This document shows positions 26,544 to 37,824 of a stretch of 64,000 nucleotides of DNA, piece after piece. Under the pieces are notes generated by a model. The model saw only the letters and a program-made list of their open reading frames with translations. It was not told the origin of the DNA and made no database searches. The position numbers were made by a program, and so were the translations under genes. Within the stretch, counting starts at the first letter, position 1. Every line of letters begins with the position of its first letter. This stretch comes from Novosphingobium sp. ST904 (GTDB taxonomy: Bacteria; Pseudomonadota; Alphaproteobacteria; Sphingomonadales; Sphingomonadaceae). The stretch lies in contig NZ_LGJH01000155.1 in assembly GCF_001298105.1 (NCBI RefSeq), positions 81,295 through 145,294 on the forward strand. Direction: 5' to 3'.

Positions 26544-27005
26544 TTATTCGAGAGGAAGGGTGCGGGGCTCCTTGATCGCCTCCAGCACGATGCTCGACTT
26601 CACATCGCGCACGCCGGGGATGCGAACCAGCGTCTTCAGCGTGATCTGCGAGAGATGCTCCACGTCCCGGGCGATGATGTGGACCAGATAGTCCATGTCC
26701 CCCGTCACGGCGTGGCAAGCGATGACATAGGGATTGTCGCGGATCGCCTGTTCGAAGCGCGTGATGTTCTCGTCGATATGGGCGTTGAGGTTGATGAGCA
26801 CATAGGCTTCGATCTCGAAGCCCAGCTTGCGTGGGTCGAGCACCGGCGCATAGCCCAGGATGACGCCTTCATCTTCCAGACGCTTGATCCGGCGGCTTAC
26901 CGGCGTGGCGGAAAGGGCGGTGCGTTCCGCCACTTGCGCCACCGCCATGCGCGCGTCTTCCTGTAGCGATGCGATGATCTTGCGGTCGAAAAGGTCGAGC
27001 TGCAT
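26544..27005 (-). CDS. Lrp/AsnC-family transcriptional regulator
   Basis: 153 residues. An N-terminal helix-turn-helix (LDLFDRKIIASLQEDAR, LSATPVSRRIKRLEDEGVI) is followed by the RAM ligand-binding domain (AYVLINLNA, VIACHAVTGDMDYLVHI, IPGVRDVKSSIVLEAIKE). It is divergent from phhA, with 107 bases between. This strongly suggests that it senses phenylalanine or tyrosine and controls the phhA-hppD operon, as Lrp-type regulators of phenylalanine hydroxylase genes do elsewhere. Confidence 0.9.
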   Translation of the reverse strand: MQLDLFDRKIIASLQEDARMAVAQVAERTALSATPVSRRIKRLEDEGVILGYAPVLDPRKLGFEIEAYVLINLNAHIDENITRFEQAIRDNPYVIACHAVTGDMDYLVHIIARDVEHLSQITLKTLVRIPGVRDVKSSIVLEAIKEPRTLPLE

Positions 27006-27112
27006 GATTCCCCTTCAGAAATCCGGGTTCCTGGTGGATTCCGCTATTATGACATAAGACGGCGCGTGCAAATGCACGAATCTTGCGCGCGGCCTGTGAT
27101 AATCTCTCCAGA

Positions 27113-27966
27113 ATGAAGAAGCCGTCGACAGAGACATCCACGAGCGGGCTTCGGGGAGAGTACGAAGGCGCCGCCGCCGACTATACCGTCGGCCAGGACT
27201 GGCATTCCTACCCCCCGGAGATGCACGAACGCTGGCGCCGCCTCCACGCGAGGCAATCGGCGCTGGTGGCGACGCATGCCTGTGCGGCCTTCCGCGAAGG
27301 GCTCGCGCGGCTGGACTGTGCGGAGGGTATTCCGCGTTTCGAGGATGCCAATGCGATTCTCGGCCCTGAAACCGGCTGGCAGCTTGTCGGCGTGCCCGGT
27401 TTCATTCCCGATGCGGTGTTCTTCGACCATCTCGCCCATCGCCGCTTCCCGGTGACGCGCTGGCTGCGGGAGGAACATGAACTGGACTACCTCGTCGAGC
27501 CGGACGTGTTCCATGATTTCTTCGGCCATGTGCCGATGCTGCTGGACCCGACGATCGCCGATTTCCTGGAGCTTTACGGCAAGGCCGGAACGCGGGCGAT
27601 GGCGATGGACGCGCTCGACATGCTGGCACGGATCTACTGGTACACCATCGAGTTCGGGCTGGTGCGCGAGGATGGCGGGCTGAAGGTCTTCGGCGCCGGG
27701 ATCATCTCCTCGTCCAGCGAGACGCGCTATTCGATCGAGGATCGCGAGGTCCTGCGCCTGCCGTTCGATGCGGTCCGCGTCATGCGCACGGGCTACATGA
27801 TCGACTCCTTCCAGAAGACCTATTTCGTCCTCGAAAGCCTGCCGCAGCTGATCGAGGACCTCGTCGGGCTGGACTTCGGCCCGGTCTACGAAACCTGGCG
27901 CGCCGCGCCGCCCATTCCCGCCGGAGACCTGCTTTCCGGCGAAACCCCCTTCGGAGAACTGACCCC

Positions 27967-27970
<4 letters not shown>
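27113..27970 (+). CDS. phhA: Phenylalanine 4-monooxygenase
   Basis: 285 residues, the bacterial monomeric length. It hydroxylates phenylalanine to tyrosine with tetrahydropterin and oxygen. The iron-binding triad is visible: His and His in FHDFFGHVP and Glu in YTIEFGLV. The pterin-side loop GAGIISSSSET is also present. ATG 27113 was chosen as the first Met after the intergenic region. The final ATGA (27967-27970) couples it to hppD. Confidence 0.95.
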
Positions 27971-29106
<1,136 letters not shown>

Positions 29107-29230
29107 GCGAGCACTACCGAAAGGGCGGGAGAGAAGAGGAAAACCTCATCCCGCCCATTCCGAGCCCTGCCGAAGTGGAAGCTTGTCCAGGCACGAGCGG
29201 CGCACCACTTCGGATGTACGGAGAGAGAAG

Positions 29231-29797
29231 ATGACTGAACAGAGCCCCCAACCGGCCCCCATTCTCGGCGGAATCCACCATGTCGCCTACCGCTGCCGCG
29301 ACGCCAAGGAGACCGTGGACTTCTACCGCGATGTGATGGGCATGGATTTCATGCTCGCCATTGCCGAGGACAAGGTGCCCTCCACCGGCGCACCCGATCC
29401 CTACATGCATGTCTTCCTCGACTGCGGCGGCGGCAACGTGCTGGCTTTCTTCGAGCTGCCCAACGCGCCCGAGATGGGCCGGGACGAGGCGACCCCGGCC
29501 TGGGTCCAGCATATCGCCTTCAAGGTCGAGAGCGAGGAAGGTCTGCTTTGCGCCAAACAGCGGGCCGAAGCGCGCGGGCTGGAAGTGGTGGGCCCGGTCC
29601 ACCACGGGGTGTTCAAGTCGATCTATTTCTTCGATCCGAACGGCCACCGCCTCGAACTGGCCTGGCAATTCGGCACCTCCAGCCAGATGGCGAGCCTCAG
29701 GGCGGTTGCGGATGACATGCTGGAGGAGTGGTCGCGTACCCGCAAGGCGCCGCGCCATGCCGCGTGGCTGCATGAGAAGATCGCGGCGGAGACCTGA
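29231..29797 (+). CDS. VOC-family (glyoxalase/dioxygenase-like) protein
   Basis: 188 residues from ATG 29231, preceded by a GGAGAGAG site. A single vicinal-oxygen-chelate domain shows GGIHHVAYRCRDAKETVDFY, WVQHIAFKV and YFFDPNGHRLELAW. Metal ligands are likely the two His and the last Glu. Its place between hppD and maiA suggests a role in aromatic or glutathione-linked chemistry, but the reaction is unknown. A 124-base gap follows hppD. Confidence 0.8.
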   Translation: MTEQSPQPAPILGGIHHVAYRCRDAKETVDFYRDVMGMDFMLAIAEDKVPSTGAPDPYMHVFLDCGGGNVLAFFELPNAPEMGRDEATPAWVQHIAFKVESEEGLLCAKQRAEARGLEVVGPVHHGVFKSIYFFDPNGHRLELAWQFGTSSQMASLRAVADDMLEEWSRTRKAPRHAAWLHEKIAAET

Positions 29798-29801
29798 TCG
29801 C

Positions 29802-30437
29802 GTGCGGCTTCATGGCTACTGGCGCAGCTCCACCAGCTATCGCCTGCGGATTGCGCTGGCCCTCAAGGGGTTGGAATACGAGCAGGTCGAAGTGAACCTG
29901 CTTGGCGCGGAGCAGCGCTCCGAGGAATACCGCCGCCTGAATCCCTTCGGCGGTGTTCCGGCGCTGGAGGTCGACGGGCGCATCTACGCGCAGTCGATGG
30001 CGATCCTGGAATGGCTCGACGAGCGGTTCCCGGACCGCCCGCTGCTCCCCCGCGATGTCGAGGATCGTTTCGCCGTGCGCGAACTGGCCATGGCGATCGC
30101 CACCGAACTTCACGCACCGCTCAACCTGCCGGTGCTGGCTTACCTCAAACACGACCTCGGCCATTCGCAGGACGAGATCGATGTCTGGTATCGGCACTGG
30201 ATCGCCCGCACTTTCGAGGGCGTGGAGGCGCGGCTGGCGCAGCGCGGGGCGGGGGAGTTCCTGCTCGGCGCGCCCGGCATGTTCGAATGCGTTCTTATGC
30301 CGCAGCTCTATAATGCGCGGCGATTTTCCTGCGATCTCGGGGCCTTTCCGCATCTGACGCAGATCGAGGCGGCTTGCCGGGAGCACCCGGCTTTCGCCGC
30401 GGCGCATCCCGACGTTCAGGCGGCTCGCCCCTCCTGA
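29802..30437 (+). CDS. maiA: Maleylacetoacetate isomerase (zeta-class GST)
   Basis: 211 residues from GTG 29802, with GGAG 9 bases upstream and 4 bases after the VOC stop. The glutathione-site motif is WRSSTSYRLRIALALKG (zeta GSTs: SSCSxRVRIAL). NPFGGVPALEVDGR and QSMAILEWLDERFP follow, then the helical C-terminal domain. It isomerises maleylacetoacetate to fumarylacetoacetate using glutathione; fahA at 5.6-7.0 kb would take the product. Confidence 0.93.
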   Translation: MRLHGYWRSSTSYRLRIALALKGLEYEQVEVNLLGAEQRSEEYRRLNPFGGVPALEVDGRIYAQSMAILEWLDERFPDRPLLPRDVEDRFAVRELAMAIATELHAPLNLPVLAYLKHDLGHSQDEIDVWYRHWIARTFEGVEARLAQRGAGEFLLGAPGMFECVLMPQLYNARRFSCDLGAFPHLTQIEAACREHPAFAAAHPDVQAARPS

Positions 30438-30458
30438 GGGCGGGGTTTGCGAAAAGGA

Positions 30459-30659
30459 TCAGGCCTTCGGCGTGACCCAGACTTCGACCGGAGCCGCGAA
30501 CTTGCCCGGTGCGGGCTTGCCCACATGGACGCGGTCCGCGGTAACGAGTTCGCCGCTCGCGAGGTTGAAGCTGGCCCAGGGCTTGGGCATGCGGCCGAAG
30601 GTCATCTTCTGGATGGGCTGGCCGGTGGTCGAATTCATGATGGTGGCGATGATGCTCAT
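30459..30659 (-). CDS. Small conserved-looking hypothetical protein
   Basis: 66 residues from ATG 30659 (MSIIATIMNSTTGQPIQKM). It appears all-beta, with no signal peptide or membrane segment: FGRMPKPWASFNLASGELV and HVGKPAPGKFAAP. Codon use matches the neighbours. I do not recognise a family. It converges with maiA and lies 103 bases from the HAD gene. Confidence 0.5.
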   Translation of the reverse strand: MSIIATIMNSTTGQPIQKMTFGRMPKPWASFNLASGELVTADRVHVGKPAPGKFAAPVEVWVTPKA

Positions 30660-30762
30660 CCGCCCGCCCGTAGCCATGTCGGGCCGGGCGGGTCCAGCGC
30701 GAACCGCAGCTATGCACGGCCCAATTCATCGCCCCGGATTTCGATCCGGGACGGCGGCCGGA

Positions 30763-31464
30763 TCAGCTTTCCGCAGGCGCCAGCAGCAGGTCGCGCAGTG
30801 CATGGAGGCTCGGCAGAACCTGCGCGCAGACCAGCGCCTGTTCCTCGGTCGCGGGCAGGAGATCGGGCACCATGACCGTGGCGATCCCCGCCGCCGTGGC
30901 CGAGCGAACGCCCGCGGGGCTGTCCTCGATGGCGACGCAGTGCGCCGGATCGACGCCGAGACGGCTGGCGGCCAGGAGATAGGGTTCGGGATGAGGCTTT
31001 GCCTGCGTCACGTCGTTGCGGGTGACGACGACATCGAAATAGTGGAGCAGCCCGGCCTTCTCCAGCCGCTGCTGCGCATAAGGCGCCTCGGAAGACGTGG
31101 CGATCGCCATCGGCACGCCTGCCTTGGCGAAGTGCGCCAGAATCACTTCCGCACCGGGACGAAGCGGAATTCCGGCTTCGAGCATGGCTTCGAACACCGC
31201 GTCGCTCTCCGCAAAGAACCGGTCGAGCGGAAAGTCAGGCCCCATGAAGTCCGCCACCAGCCGGCGCGATCCATCGCGGTGAATGCCGACCATGGAGGCC
31301 TGCAGTTCTTCGGCCAGCGGATAGCCCATCGCCTTGCCGGTCTGCGCGAAAGCCCTGCCATGCGCGGCCTCGGTATCGAGCAGGGTGCCGTCCATGTCGA
31401 AGATCGCGGCGCGGATCGGATCGGGAAGAAGGGAAGAGCGAACGGTTTCTGAAATCAGGGCCAT
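30763..31464 (-). CDS. HAD-superfamily phosphatase (subfamily IA)
   Basis: 233 residues. Motif I is FDMDGTLLDTEAAHG (nucleophile Asp), motif II is AIATSSEA, motif III has Lys in AKPHPEPYLLA, and motif IV is CVAIEDSPAGVRSA. A helical cap (about 25-95) gives the beta-phosphoglucomutase/phosphatase type. The substrate is unknown. It sits upstream of, and in the same direction as, the small hypothetical gene. Confidence 0.88.
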   Translation of the reverse strand: MALISETVRSSLLPDPIRAAIFDMDGTLLDTEAAHGRAFAQTGKAMGYPLAEELQASMVGIHRDGSRRLVADFMGPDFPLDRFFAESDAVFEAMLEAGIPLRPGAEVILAHFAKAGVPMAIATSSEAPYAQQRLEKAGLLHYFDVVVTRNDVTQAKPHPEPYLLAASRLGVDPAHCVAIEDSPAGVRSATAAGIATVMVPDLLPATEEQALVCAQVLPSLHALRDLLLAPAES

Positions 31465-31591
31465 ACCTTACAATATGAAGGCTGAGTGCGGCGGAACCAT
31501 TGCAAAACAGGAATGTGCAGTTGCGAAAAGCGCCGGTTGCGCGCGCGGCCGGATGCTTCTGGCTGGAAAAAAGGCAGTGACGGGTCAGGTG

Positions 31592-32853
31592 TCAGAACGC
31601 ATCCCGGTCCAGTTCCTCAAGCCCCAGTTCCTTGCAGAGTGCGGCGCGGGCGGACAGGCAATCGGCCCAGAGGGCAGGGTTCGACAGGTCTTCCACGGCG
31701 ATGTGTTCGGGCCAGAGGCGCGCGACGAGGGCTTCGATGCGGTCGAGCTTTTCAGGCGTCGCCATGAAGCGCGGGTCTACCGCCGCGGGATCGGCGACGA
31801 CGCGAAGGCGCAGGCAGGCGGGGCCGCCGCCATTGGCCATCGATTCGCGCAGGTCATGGACGAAGAGATGGCGGATCGGCCCGTTGCCGGAGACATGGCG
31901 TTCCAGCCAGGCCCACACGGCCGGCGTTTCCCGCGCTTCTCCGGGCAGCACGAGCGCAGCCTCGCCCGAGGGCAGCGTTACCAGCTGGGCATTGAACAGG
32001 TAGGAGCGGATCGCATCGGCAAGGCTCACCTCGCTTGCGGGGACCTCGACGATTTCCACTTCCGGCAGCTTCGCGCGCAAGTCGGCGTAAAAGCCCTCGC
32101 GGTCGGCGAAGGCCTGTTCGTGCGTGAACAGCACGCGCTCGTTGGCGACCGCGACGACATCGTTGTGGAAGGCGCCGGCGGCGATGGCCTCGGCCGACTG
32201 GAGGACAAGGATCGTGCGCTCCGGGTCGAGGCCGTGGCGGCGGGCAGCGGCGGCGCTGGCTTCACGGTGCTGGCGGGCGGGGAACGGGCCGCCCGCCTCG
32301 CCGTAGACGAAGACCTCCACGCCCGGCGCATCGTGGCGGGCGCAGAGGCGCATGTGATTGGCGGCGCCTTCATCGCCGAAGGGGGGCGGCACCGGGGCGT
32401 GGACGGCGAAATGCGCGTCATTGGCGAAGGCGATTCGGAGCTGCGCCAGCGTCTCCTGCCATTCGTGGCTGCGGTGCGGCATCGTGACGAGGTTCGCCGC
32501 AGTGAGATGGCAGCGACCGTCGGCGGTGTCGGGCGCGGGAGAGACGGTGGCGGCATTGGCGGCCCACATCGACGAGGCCGAGAGGGCATTGGCCCGGAGC
32601 GTGGCGCTCGCCGTTTCGGGCGTGGCGCGAGCCGGGGCAGCCAACCTGCATCGGGGCGGCGCTGGGGCAGGAAAAAGCCCTGCGCCAGCCCGCGGCCCAG
32701 GTTCGCGCGCATCTTGGCGATGCCCTGCAGGGCTGCGGCGCGCGGGGCAGAGACCTTGCCGAGGTTCCGGGCCGAGGCGAGATTGCCGAGGCTGAGGCCT
32801 GCATAGTTGTGGGTCGGGCCGACGATGCCGTCAAAATTGATCTCGGTGAGCAT
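31592..32853 (-). CDS. astB: N-succinylarginine dihydrolase (frameshifted)
   Basis: About 420 residues after repair. It turns N2-succinylarginine into succinylornithine, CO2 and ammonia. The N-terminus MLTEINFDGIVGPTHNYAGL is diagnostic. After a break near 32645-32660, the other frame carries ASSMWAANAATVSPAPDTA, TMPHRSHEWQ, AGAFHNDVVAVAN and LRESMANGGGPACLRLRVV (catalytic Cys region). One added G/C restores the frame. It is last in the arginine operon, 8 bases behind astA. Confidence 0.9.
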
Positions 32854-32861
32854 GAAGGGCC

Positions 32862-33881
32862 TCAGGCGCTGGCGTAAGTGATCGTGTCGCCCGGCGCGAC
32901 GCCGAGCAGGGCTGCCGCCGCACTGTCCAGCACGACGCCGCCATCCGCCGTGTCGACATGGCCGAGGCAGGCGCGGAACGTGGCGAGATGGCCGGTGGCG
33001 ACGAGGTGGCTGGCCTCGGTTCCGTCATCCTCCACCAGCGCGGTGATCGGCGCCGTGCGGGCTTCCTGCACGGTGCGGATGTGATCGGTGCGGGCGATCA
33101 TGGTCGGCCCGCCGTCGAAGATGTCGACGTAATTCTGGAAGGCGAAGCCCTCGTTTTCCAGCATCCGCATCGCCGGACGGCCCGAATAGTGCGGCTGGCC
33201 CATGACCTGCCGCGCGGCTTCGGAAAGGAGCGCGGTGTAGATCGGATGCTTGGGCATGAGGTCGGCGATGAACTGGTTGCCGTGCTTGGCGTTGAATTCG
33301 TCGGCATCGCGGAAGCTCATGTCGAAGAAGCGCCCGGCGAGCCCGTCCCAGAACGGGGAGTTGCCGGCATCGTCGATGGCGCCGCGCAGTTCGGCCAGCG
33401 TGGTGTCGCCGAACCGCGCACGGTGCATCCGGATGAACAGGTAGCGGCTCCGGGCGAGCAGTTTCCCCACGCCCGCCGAACGCTCGGTGGCGTCGAGATA
33501 GAGCCCGCCCACTTCGCTCGCGCCGTCGAGATCGGTGCAGAGGGTCAGCATGTCGGCGCGGAACGTGCGGTCCAGCTCCTTGGAATGCTGGGTGATGCGG
33601 CCGATGCGATAGGAATAGAACGGCAGTTCGGTGCCGACTTGCGAGAACGCCTGGCAGGTGCCGCGCACTTTGCCGGATTCGGTGTCCTCGAGAATGAATA
33701 CGAAGAGATCGTTGGCGATCTCGTCGCTCTCGCGCGCGAAGCTCTTCGCGGTGCGGGTGAGCTTGGCTTCGAGTGTCGGCTTGTCTGGCGGGAGATTGGT
33801 GAAGCCTCCCCCGGTGCCCTTGGCCATGCGGTAAAGGGCTTCAAGGTCCTTTTCCTGTGCGGTGCGCAGGAGGAACGTCAT
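32862..33881 (-). CDS. astA: Arginine N-succinyltransferase
   Basis: 339 residues. It transfers succinyl from succinyl-CoA to arginine, opening the AST pathway. Family motifs are GGGFTNLPPDKP, EVGGLYLDATERSAGVGKLL, FWDGLAGRFFDM and LMPKHPIY. Its ATG overlaps the stop of the upstream M20 gene (33878-33881). This single-chain form is close to E. coli AstA in size. Confidence 0.94.
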   Translation of the reverse strand: MTFLLRTAQEKDLEALYRMAKGTGGGFTNLPPDKPTLEAKLTRTAKSFARESDEIANDLFVFILEDTESGKVRGTCQAFSQVGTELPFYSYRIGRITQHSKELDRTFRADMLTLCTDLDGASEVGGLYLDATERSAGVGKLLARSRYLFIRMHRARFGDTTLAELRGAIDDAGNSPFWDGLAGRFFDMSFRDADEFNAKHGNQFIADLMPKHPIYTALLSEAARQVMGQPHYSGRPAMRMLENEGFAFQNYVDIFDGGPTMIARTDHIRTVQEARTAPITALVEDDGTEASHLVATGHLATFRACLGHVDTADGGVVLDSAAAALLGVAPGDTITYASA

Positions 33882-35085
33882 GCGGCAAGTACTCCGGTGC
33901 GGTCCAGACGGTGCAGGACCAGGGCGGTGAGGCGGGCGCGGGCATCGAGGGAATCGGCCAGCAGGAATTCGTCGGGCGAATGGATGGCGCCGCCCAGCGC
34001 GCCCATGGTGTCGAGCACCGGCACACCGCAGGCGGCGATATTGTTGCCGTCGCACACGCCGCCGGTGTCCTTCCAGCTCATCGGCTGTCCCAGGTCGGCG
34101 GCGGCCTTGCTGACGAGGCCGTAGAGCGCCTCGGTCCCCGTGGAGATCGCCTTGGGCGGGCGCGAGACGTGACCGTGCAGGTGGACATGCACGTCGTGGA
34201 TGGCGGTCACTTCGGCCACCATGGCATCGATCAGGGCCTGCGCCTCGGCGGCGAGTTCGGGGGTGGCGGGGCGCATGTTGAAGTGCAGGATCGCAAGGTC
34301 CGGCACGGTATTGTTAGGGGCGCGCCTTCGATCCTGGCGGGGTTCACGGAAAGGCCCGGGCGCCGCATCGCGGCAAGCCGCAGGGCGAGGTCGCCGGCCG
34401 CGACCACCGCATTGCGCCCGTCCTCGGGATTGCGCCCGGCGTGGGCTGAGCGGCCTTGAACGACGACCGCGTAGTTGCCCGAACCGGGCCGCGCCCGCGC
34501 CATCTGCCCGCCGGGCAGCGCGGGTTCATAGGTCAGCGCCGCCAGCTTGTCCTTCGCCAGACCGGCGATCAGGGCGGCGGAGGAGAGCGAACCGGTCTCC
34601 TCGTCGCTGTTGACGAGGACGTCGTAGCCCAGCGTCGGCCCGGATCGTTCGTAGGCGGCAAGTCCCGCCAGCATCAGCGCGAGGCCGCCTTTCATGTCGG
34701 CGGTGCCGGGGCCGTGAAGCGTGTTGTCGTCCAGCCAGTCGCAAGTCTGGAACGGATGTTCGCGTGGGTAGACGGTGTCCATGTGGCCGGTGAGGATCAC
34801 GCGCCGTTCGGCCTGCGGGCGCACGGAGACCACCAGATGGCGGCCATGGACGACTTCGCGGAGCCGGCCCTGCGCGTCGACTTTTTCGACCGGGGCGGGA
34901 TCGACCAGCCGGACATCGCCCGGCAGGATCGCGAAGGCATCGGCAAGGCGCGCGGCCATCGCCGCCAGCCCCTCGACATGGGCGGTGCCGCTGTTGATCG
35001 CCGCCCAGTCCAGCGTGTGGGCGAGGATCGGTGCACGCGCGACCGGGGCGAGCAGTTCCTGTTCGGCTCCGGTCAGGCCCGCCAT
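33878..35085 (-). CDS. M20-family hydrolase in the AST operon (frameshifted)
   Basis: About 402 residues after repair. Metal-site motifs of M20 (ArgE/carboxypeptidase G2-like) enzymes are present: ILTGHMDTVYP, GTADMKGGLALM, SDEETGS, GGVCDGNNIAACG and IHSPDEFLL. The break is near 34310-34316; one C in a C run restores NNTVPDLAILHFN. E. coli AstE, the succinylglutamate desuccinylase, is an M14 enzyme, and none is seen here. This gene may supply that step, which is inference from context. It is coupled by overlapping stop/start codons on both sides. Confidence 0.85.
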
Positions 35086-36499
35086 CAGCGCAGCTTGCCG
35101 GTGAGTGCGCCGCTGTTGCCGGCAACCGTTGCCGCCTCGAAGCTGGCGACCGGATAGGCGCAGTAGTCGGCCGCGTAATAGGCGCTCGGCCGGTGATTGC
35201 CGCTGTCGCCCAGGCCGCCGAACGGCATCGAGCCTGCAGCGCCCGTGGTGGGGCGGTTGCGGTTGACCACGCCGGCGCGGCTTTCCAGCACGAAGCGGTC
35301 CCACAGGGCGTCATCGGCGCTGACAAGCCCGGCGGAGAGGCCGAAGCGGGTCGCGTTGGCGGCGGCCATGGCGGCGTTGAAGTCTGGCGCGCGGTGATCT
35401 GGATCACCGGGGCGAAGATTTCCTCGTCCGGCACCGCGATCCCGGTCACGTCGATCATGCCGGGGGTGACGAAGGCGCCGCTGCGGCCTGCCACGCCGCC
35501 GAACGGGCGGACGATCCTGGCACCGCGCGCGGCGAGTTCGGCGAACCGGTCGATCGCGGCCTCGGCGGCGGCTTCCGAGATCAGCGGGCCGATCCAGGGT
35601 TCGGGCGTCTCGTTCCATTCGCCGATCGCGATCCGGTCCGCCAATGCGCCGACGGCATCGACGAGCGCGGCACCGAACGGGCTGTCCGGCACGATGACGC
35701 GGCGGGCGCAGGAGCAGCGCTGGCCGGTGGTGATGAAGCTCGACTGGACGATGACCGAGGCGGCTTCATCGACGTCGCCGTCCCAGACCACCAGCGGGTT
35801 GTTGCCGCCGAGTTCGAGGGCCAGGATCACATCGGGCCGATCAGCGAAGACCCGCCGGAAATGCGCACCCGCGCCTGCCGAGCCGGTGAACAGCAGTCCG
35901 TCGATATGTCCGGCGACCAGCGCCTCGCCGGTTTCGCGGGCTCCGTGGACAATCTGGAACACGCCTTCGGGCAGCCCCGCTTCGGCCCAGGCATCGGCCA
36001 TGGCCTGCCCGGTCGCGGGGGTCATTTCCGAGGGCTTGAAGACCACGGCGTTCCCCGCCAGCAGGGCAGGAACGATGTGGCCGTTCGGCAAGTGGCCGGG
36101 GAAGTTGAACGGCCCGAGCACCGCCATGACGCCGTGCGGGCGGTGGCGCAGAACGGCCTGTCCGAACGGCATGTCGCTGCGCTTCTCGCCGGCACGCTCG
36201 GCCTGTGCGGCGATCGAGATGCCGACCTTGCCGATCATCGAGGCCAGTTCGGTGCGGGTTTCCCAGAGCGGCTTGCCGGTCTCGCGCGAGATCGTCTCGG
36301 CAATCGCCTCCTTGCGGGCTTCGAGCACGGCCTTGAACCGCTGTGCCGCCTCGACGCGCGCGGCGACGGGAAGCGAGGCCCAGCCGGGGAAGGCCGCGCG
36401 GGCGCGGGCGAGCGCGGCGTTCACGGCTTCCGGGGTGGCGATCTCACCCTCCCAGACGAGCGCACCGCTCGCCGGATCGTAGGACCGGAGCTGGCTCAT
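35085..36499 (-). CDS. astD: Succinylglutamate-semialdehyde dehydrogenase (frameshifted)
   Basis: About 471 residues after repair. It is an NAD-dependent aldehyde dehydrogenase: PFNFPGHLPNGHIVPALLAG, the catalytic Glu in LALELGGNNPLV, the nucleophile Cys in TTGQRCSCARR, and EEIFAPVIQI. The AstD-like ending is GLGDSGNHRPSAYYAADYC. The frame breaks near 35395; one added C restores RAPDFNAAMAAAN. Overlaps: ATGA with the HglS gene upstream and with M20 downstream. The transaminase astC is not in the window. Confidence 0.92.
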
Positions 36500-37527
36500 G
36501 CGTTCCTCGTGACGGCGAAGATTCCGGTGGCATTGCCGGAATCGAAAGTGAGATCGAGCTTGCCGGTTTCCGGATCGATATCGCGGGTGATGAATTCGTA
36601 GAACGACCCCGGCACTGGCAGCGGCACTTCGGCGCCGTCCGCCTCGCGGAAGGGGCGGACCACCTTGTCGGCAAGGATCGCGGTCTGGCGCACGCGGCCG
36701 TTCCGGGAAATCTCGACCGAAGGCTTCATCGGATAGCCGTCCTCCCTCAGTTCCTCGGCCAGCGCGATCACGTTCGCAACGCGGGTCGTGGCATGGTTGA
36801 AGGCGTTGCCTTCCGTGGCGATCCAGGCCCCTTCCTTGGTGGCGGGCAGCAGCACCTCGTAATCCGCAAGGGCGGGCGGTTCGTGCTGGCGCCCGAAAGC
36901 GGCCAGCGCGCCCTTGAGGGCGGTGACGGCCTCGTCGAAGCTGGCTTCGCCATGTTCGGACAGGGCACCGAGCGCCTGCCATTCGGCCGTGCCCAGCGGA
37001 TCGGCCGACGTGCCGAACACATTGGCGCAGGCGGTCTGTGCGGCTTCGGGCAGTTCCGAAACGTGGAGTTCCGAAACGAAGAACTGGGGGATCGTTTCGG
37101 GCAAATCGCGCTGGACATAGGCGCGCCCGGTCATTTTCAGCGCGGGAAGCGGATAGAGGCCGCCCACTTCATAGCCCAGCGGCGCGAGGAAGCGGGCGAA
37201 CGCTTCATGCCCGCGCGGGAGTTCGCCGGTCTCGCCGTCGATCGTGCGAAGCGCGCCATGGTCGAACACGATGGCTTCGCCCGCGTCGCGGATCGATTGC
37301 ACATAGCGGTCCGCGGTTGGCACGCGGTCCAGCAGGTCCACGAACAGCGCCGCGTTGAGCGCCATCGCGACTTGCGCGCGACTGGCGCTGTCTCCGGTGC
37401 CGGCAAGCGCGGGATCGATGGCAAGAGTGGTCAGGGCAAGGGTTGCCGGCTGTTCGCCGACGACCGCGGAAAGCAGCCGGTACAGCATCTGGTCCCGGTT
37501 CGCGAAAAGGCTGGAGGCAGAGGGCAT
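36496..37527 (-). CDS. 2-oxoadipate dioxygenase/decarboxylase (HglS/DUF1338) family protein
   Basis: 343 residues, the DUF1338 length. Motifs seen: the N-terminal ALNAALFVDLLDRVPTADRY with VFDHGALRTI (iron-binding His region), FFVSELHVSEL, WIATEGNAFNHATTRV and PGSFYEFITRD with a plausible ligand Glu. The characterised relative HglS converts 2-oxoadipate to D-2-hydroxyglutarate in lysine catabolism. Here it is the first gene of the arginine succinyltransferase operon, coupled to astD. The substrate in this setting is unknown. Confidence 0.82.
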   Translation of the reverse strand: MPSASSLFANRDQMLYRLLSAVVGEQPATLALTTLAIDPALAGTGDSASRAQVAMALNAALFVDLLDRVPTADRYVQSIRDAGEAIVFDHGALRTIDGETGELPRGHEAFARFLAPLGYEVGGLYPLPALKMTGRAYVQRDLPETIPQFFVSELHVSELPEAAQTACANVFGTSADPLGTAEWQALGALSEHGEASFDEAVTALKGALAAFGRQHEPPALADYEVLLPATKEGAWIATEGNAFNHATTRVANVIALAEELREDGYPMKPSVEISRNGRVRQTAILADKVVRPFREADGAEVPLPVPGSFYEFITRDIDPETGKLDLTFDSGNATGIFAVTRNA

Positions 37528-37824
37528 CGGTTCCCGTCGTTTCTCTGTTGCGCGTTATGGAACGACATAGGAAACGGCCATGGGTAAGTCCATGCCGCCC
37601 AGGGGTAAGCGGCGCTTTTTTGTCTATACTTTTAGGCAGCAAGTGCAGCACGATTCCGAGTCGCGACCGTGCAGATGTGAACGCAGGGACGCGGTTCGTT
37701 CGGCAGGTCGCCATTTGGCACCGTTTTGGCGCGTTATGTGAAGTTTTTTGCAGTGCAGCGGGAAACTCATGCCATGCTCGCGAATTGAGCAAGCAATCTC
37801 CTCCATTATGCAGACGGGGTGCGC
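37528..37824. other. Divergent intergenic region between the AST operon and the GT4 gene
   Basis: 297 bases without a gene. It should hold both promoters. A short hairpin (GCCGC 37594-37598 with GCGGC 37609-37613) followed by GCTTTTTTT at 37614-37622 may be a weak terminator or the end of a small transcript. No GGAAC-type promoter or Pho box was found. Confidence 0.4.
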
